From Microbulbifer sp. VAAF005 (GTDB lineage: Bacteria; Pseudomonadota; Gammaproteobacteria; Pseudomonadales; Cellvibrionaceae), in NCBI RefSeq assembly GCF_030012985.1, contig NZ_CP120233.1, forward strand, positions 2,641,501 to 2,705,500: a stretch of DNA of 64,000 nucleotides, read 5' to 3'. The notes below the pieces were generated by a model. The model saw only the letters and a list, made by a program, of their open reading frames with translations, was not told the DNA's origin and ran no database searches. Within the stretch, counting starts at the first letter, position 1, and each line of letters starts with the position of its first letter. Below, one piece after another: positions 63,958-64,000 of the stretch. The translations under genes and the position numbers were made by a program.

Positions 63958-64000
63958 CGTATAAACCTTGGGAGGGAAGCGGATACTTCTGCAAGATAGC

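Overview
The window looks like a chromosomal segment of a marine-type gammaproteobacterium close to Microbulbifer and other Cellvibrionales. This is an inference from gene content and order (bioB-F-H-C, liu operon, serB near fimX, efp/epmA/epmB, katB-ankB), not from a marker gene. No rRNA, tRNA, CRISPR array, insertion sequence or phage gene was seen. Most of the window is compact housekeeping DNA. About 25.1-36.0 kb and 53.8-54.5 kb look clearly AT-richer by eye and hold accessory genes.

Layout. 1-5.6 kb: RND efflux pair (adaptor cut by the left edge) behind a LytS/LytTR two-component pair. 5.7-8.3 kb: EVE protein, a small membrane protein, and an acyl-CoA dehydrogenase with a perfect PsrA-type operator. 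8.4-13.6 kb: biotin genes bioB-bioF-(bioH::bioC fusion), with bioD detached by an L,D-transpeptidase gene. 13.8-20.8 kb: comF, a FabH2-like synthase, a frameshifted DUF1203 gene, padR, alaE, an Asp/Glu racemase, a degenerate HisKA-REC-Hpt protein and a small membrane protein. 21.1-25.1 kb: ppc and a DUF945 gene, both frameshifted as read. 25.7-36.0 kb: accessory block (oxidoreductase, DUF1287, AraC/DUF1330/DUF4345/SDR, CotA-like multicopper oxidase, outer-membrane protein) containing back-to-back 3' remnants of a multicopper oxidase gene and an HMG-CoA lyase gene. 36.0-43.2 kb: complete leucine/isovalerate (liu) operon liuRABCDE with a LiuR palindrome. 43.3-52.3 kb: AhpA-like protein (frameshifted), serB, a small lipoprotein, an M1 peptidase, phoD, and a FimX-like protein with a near-perfect CRP/Vfr box upstream. 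52.7-58.1 kb: the EF-P modification set epmB, efp, epmA, split by a two-gene module (diiron oxygenase-like HDO protein plus a class II aldolase-fold protein). 58.1-64 kb: GNAT, cysE, srkA (frameshifted), ankB-katB, DUF6632-like and VOC proteins.

Main points to check. (1) Five genes, including core ppc, are each out of frame by one base at a G/C homopolymer. This points to consensus errors, or less likely to phase-variable tracts. (2) The 30.8-36.9 kb region carries the footprint of a tandem duplication followed by an internal deletion. (3) The HDO plus aldolase-fold pair between epmB and efp is the best candidate here for an undescribed metabolic system. (4) BioH and BioC are a single 514-residue polypeptide. 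(5) A 64-nt element at 18.7 kb could fold into a three-way junction.
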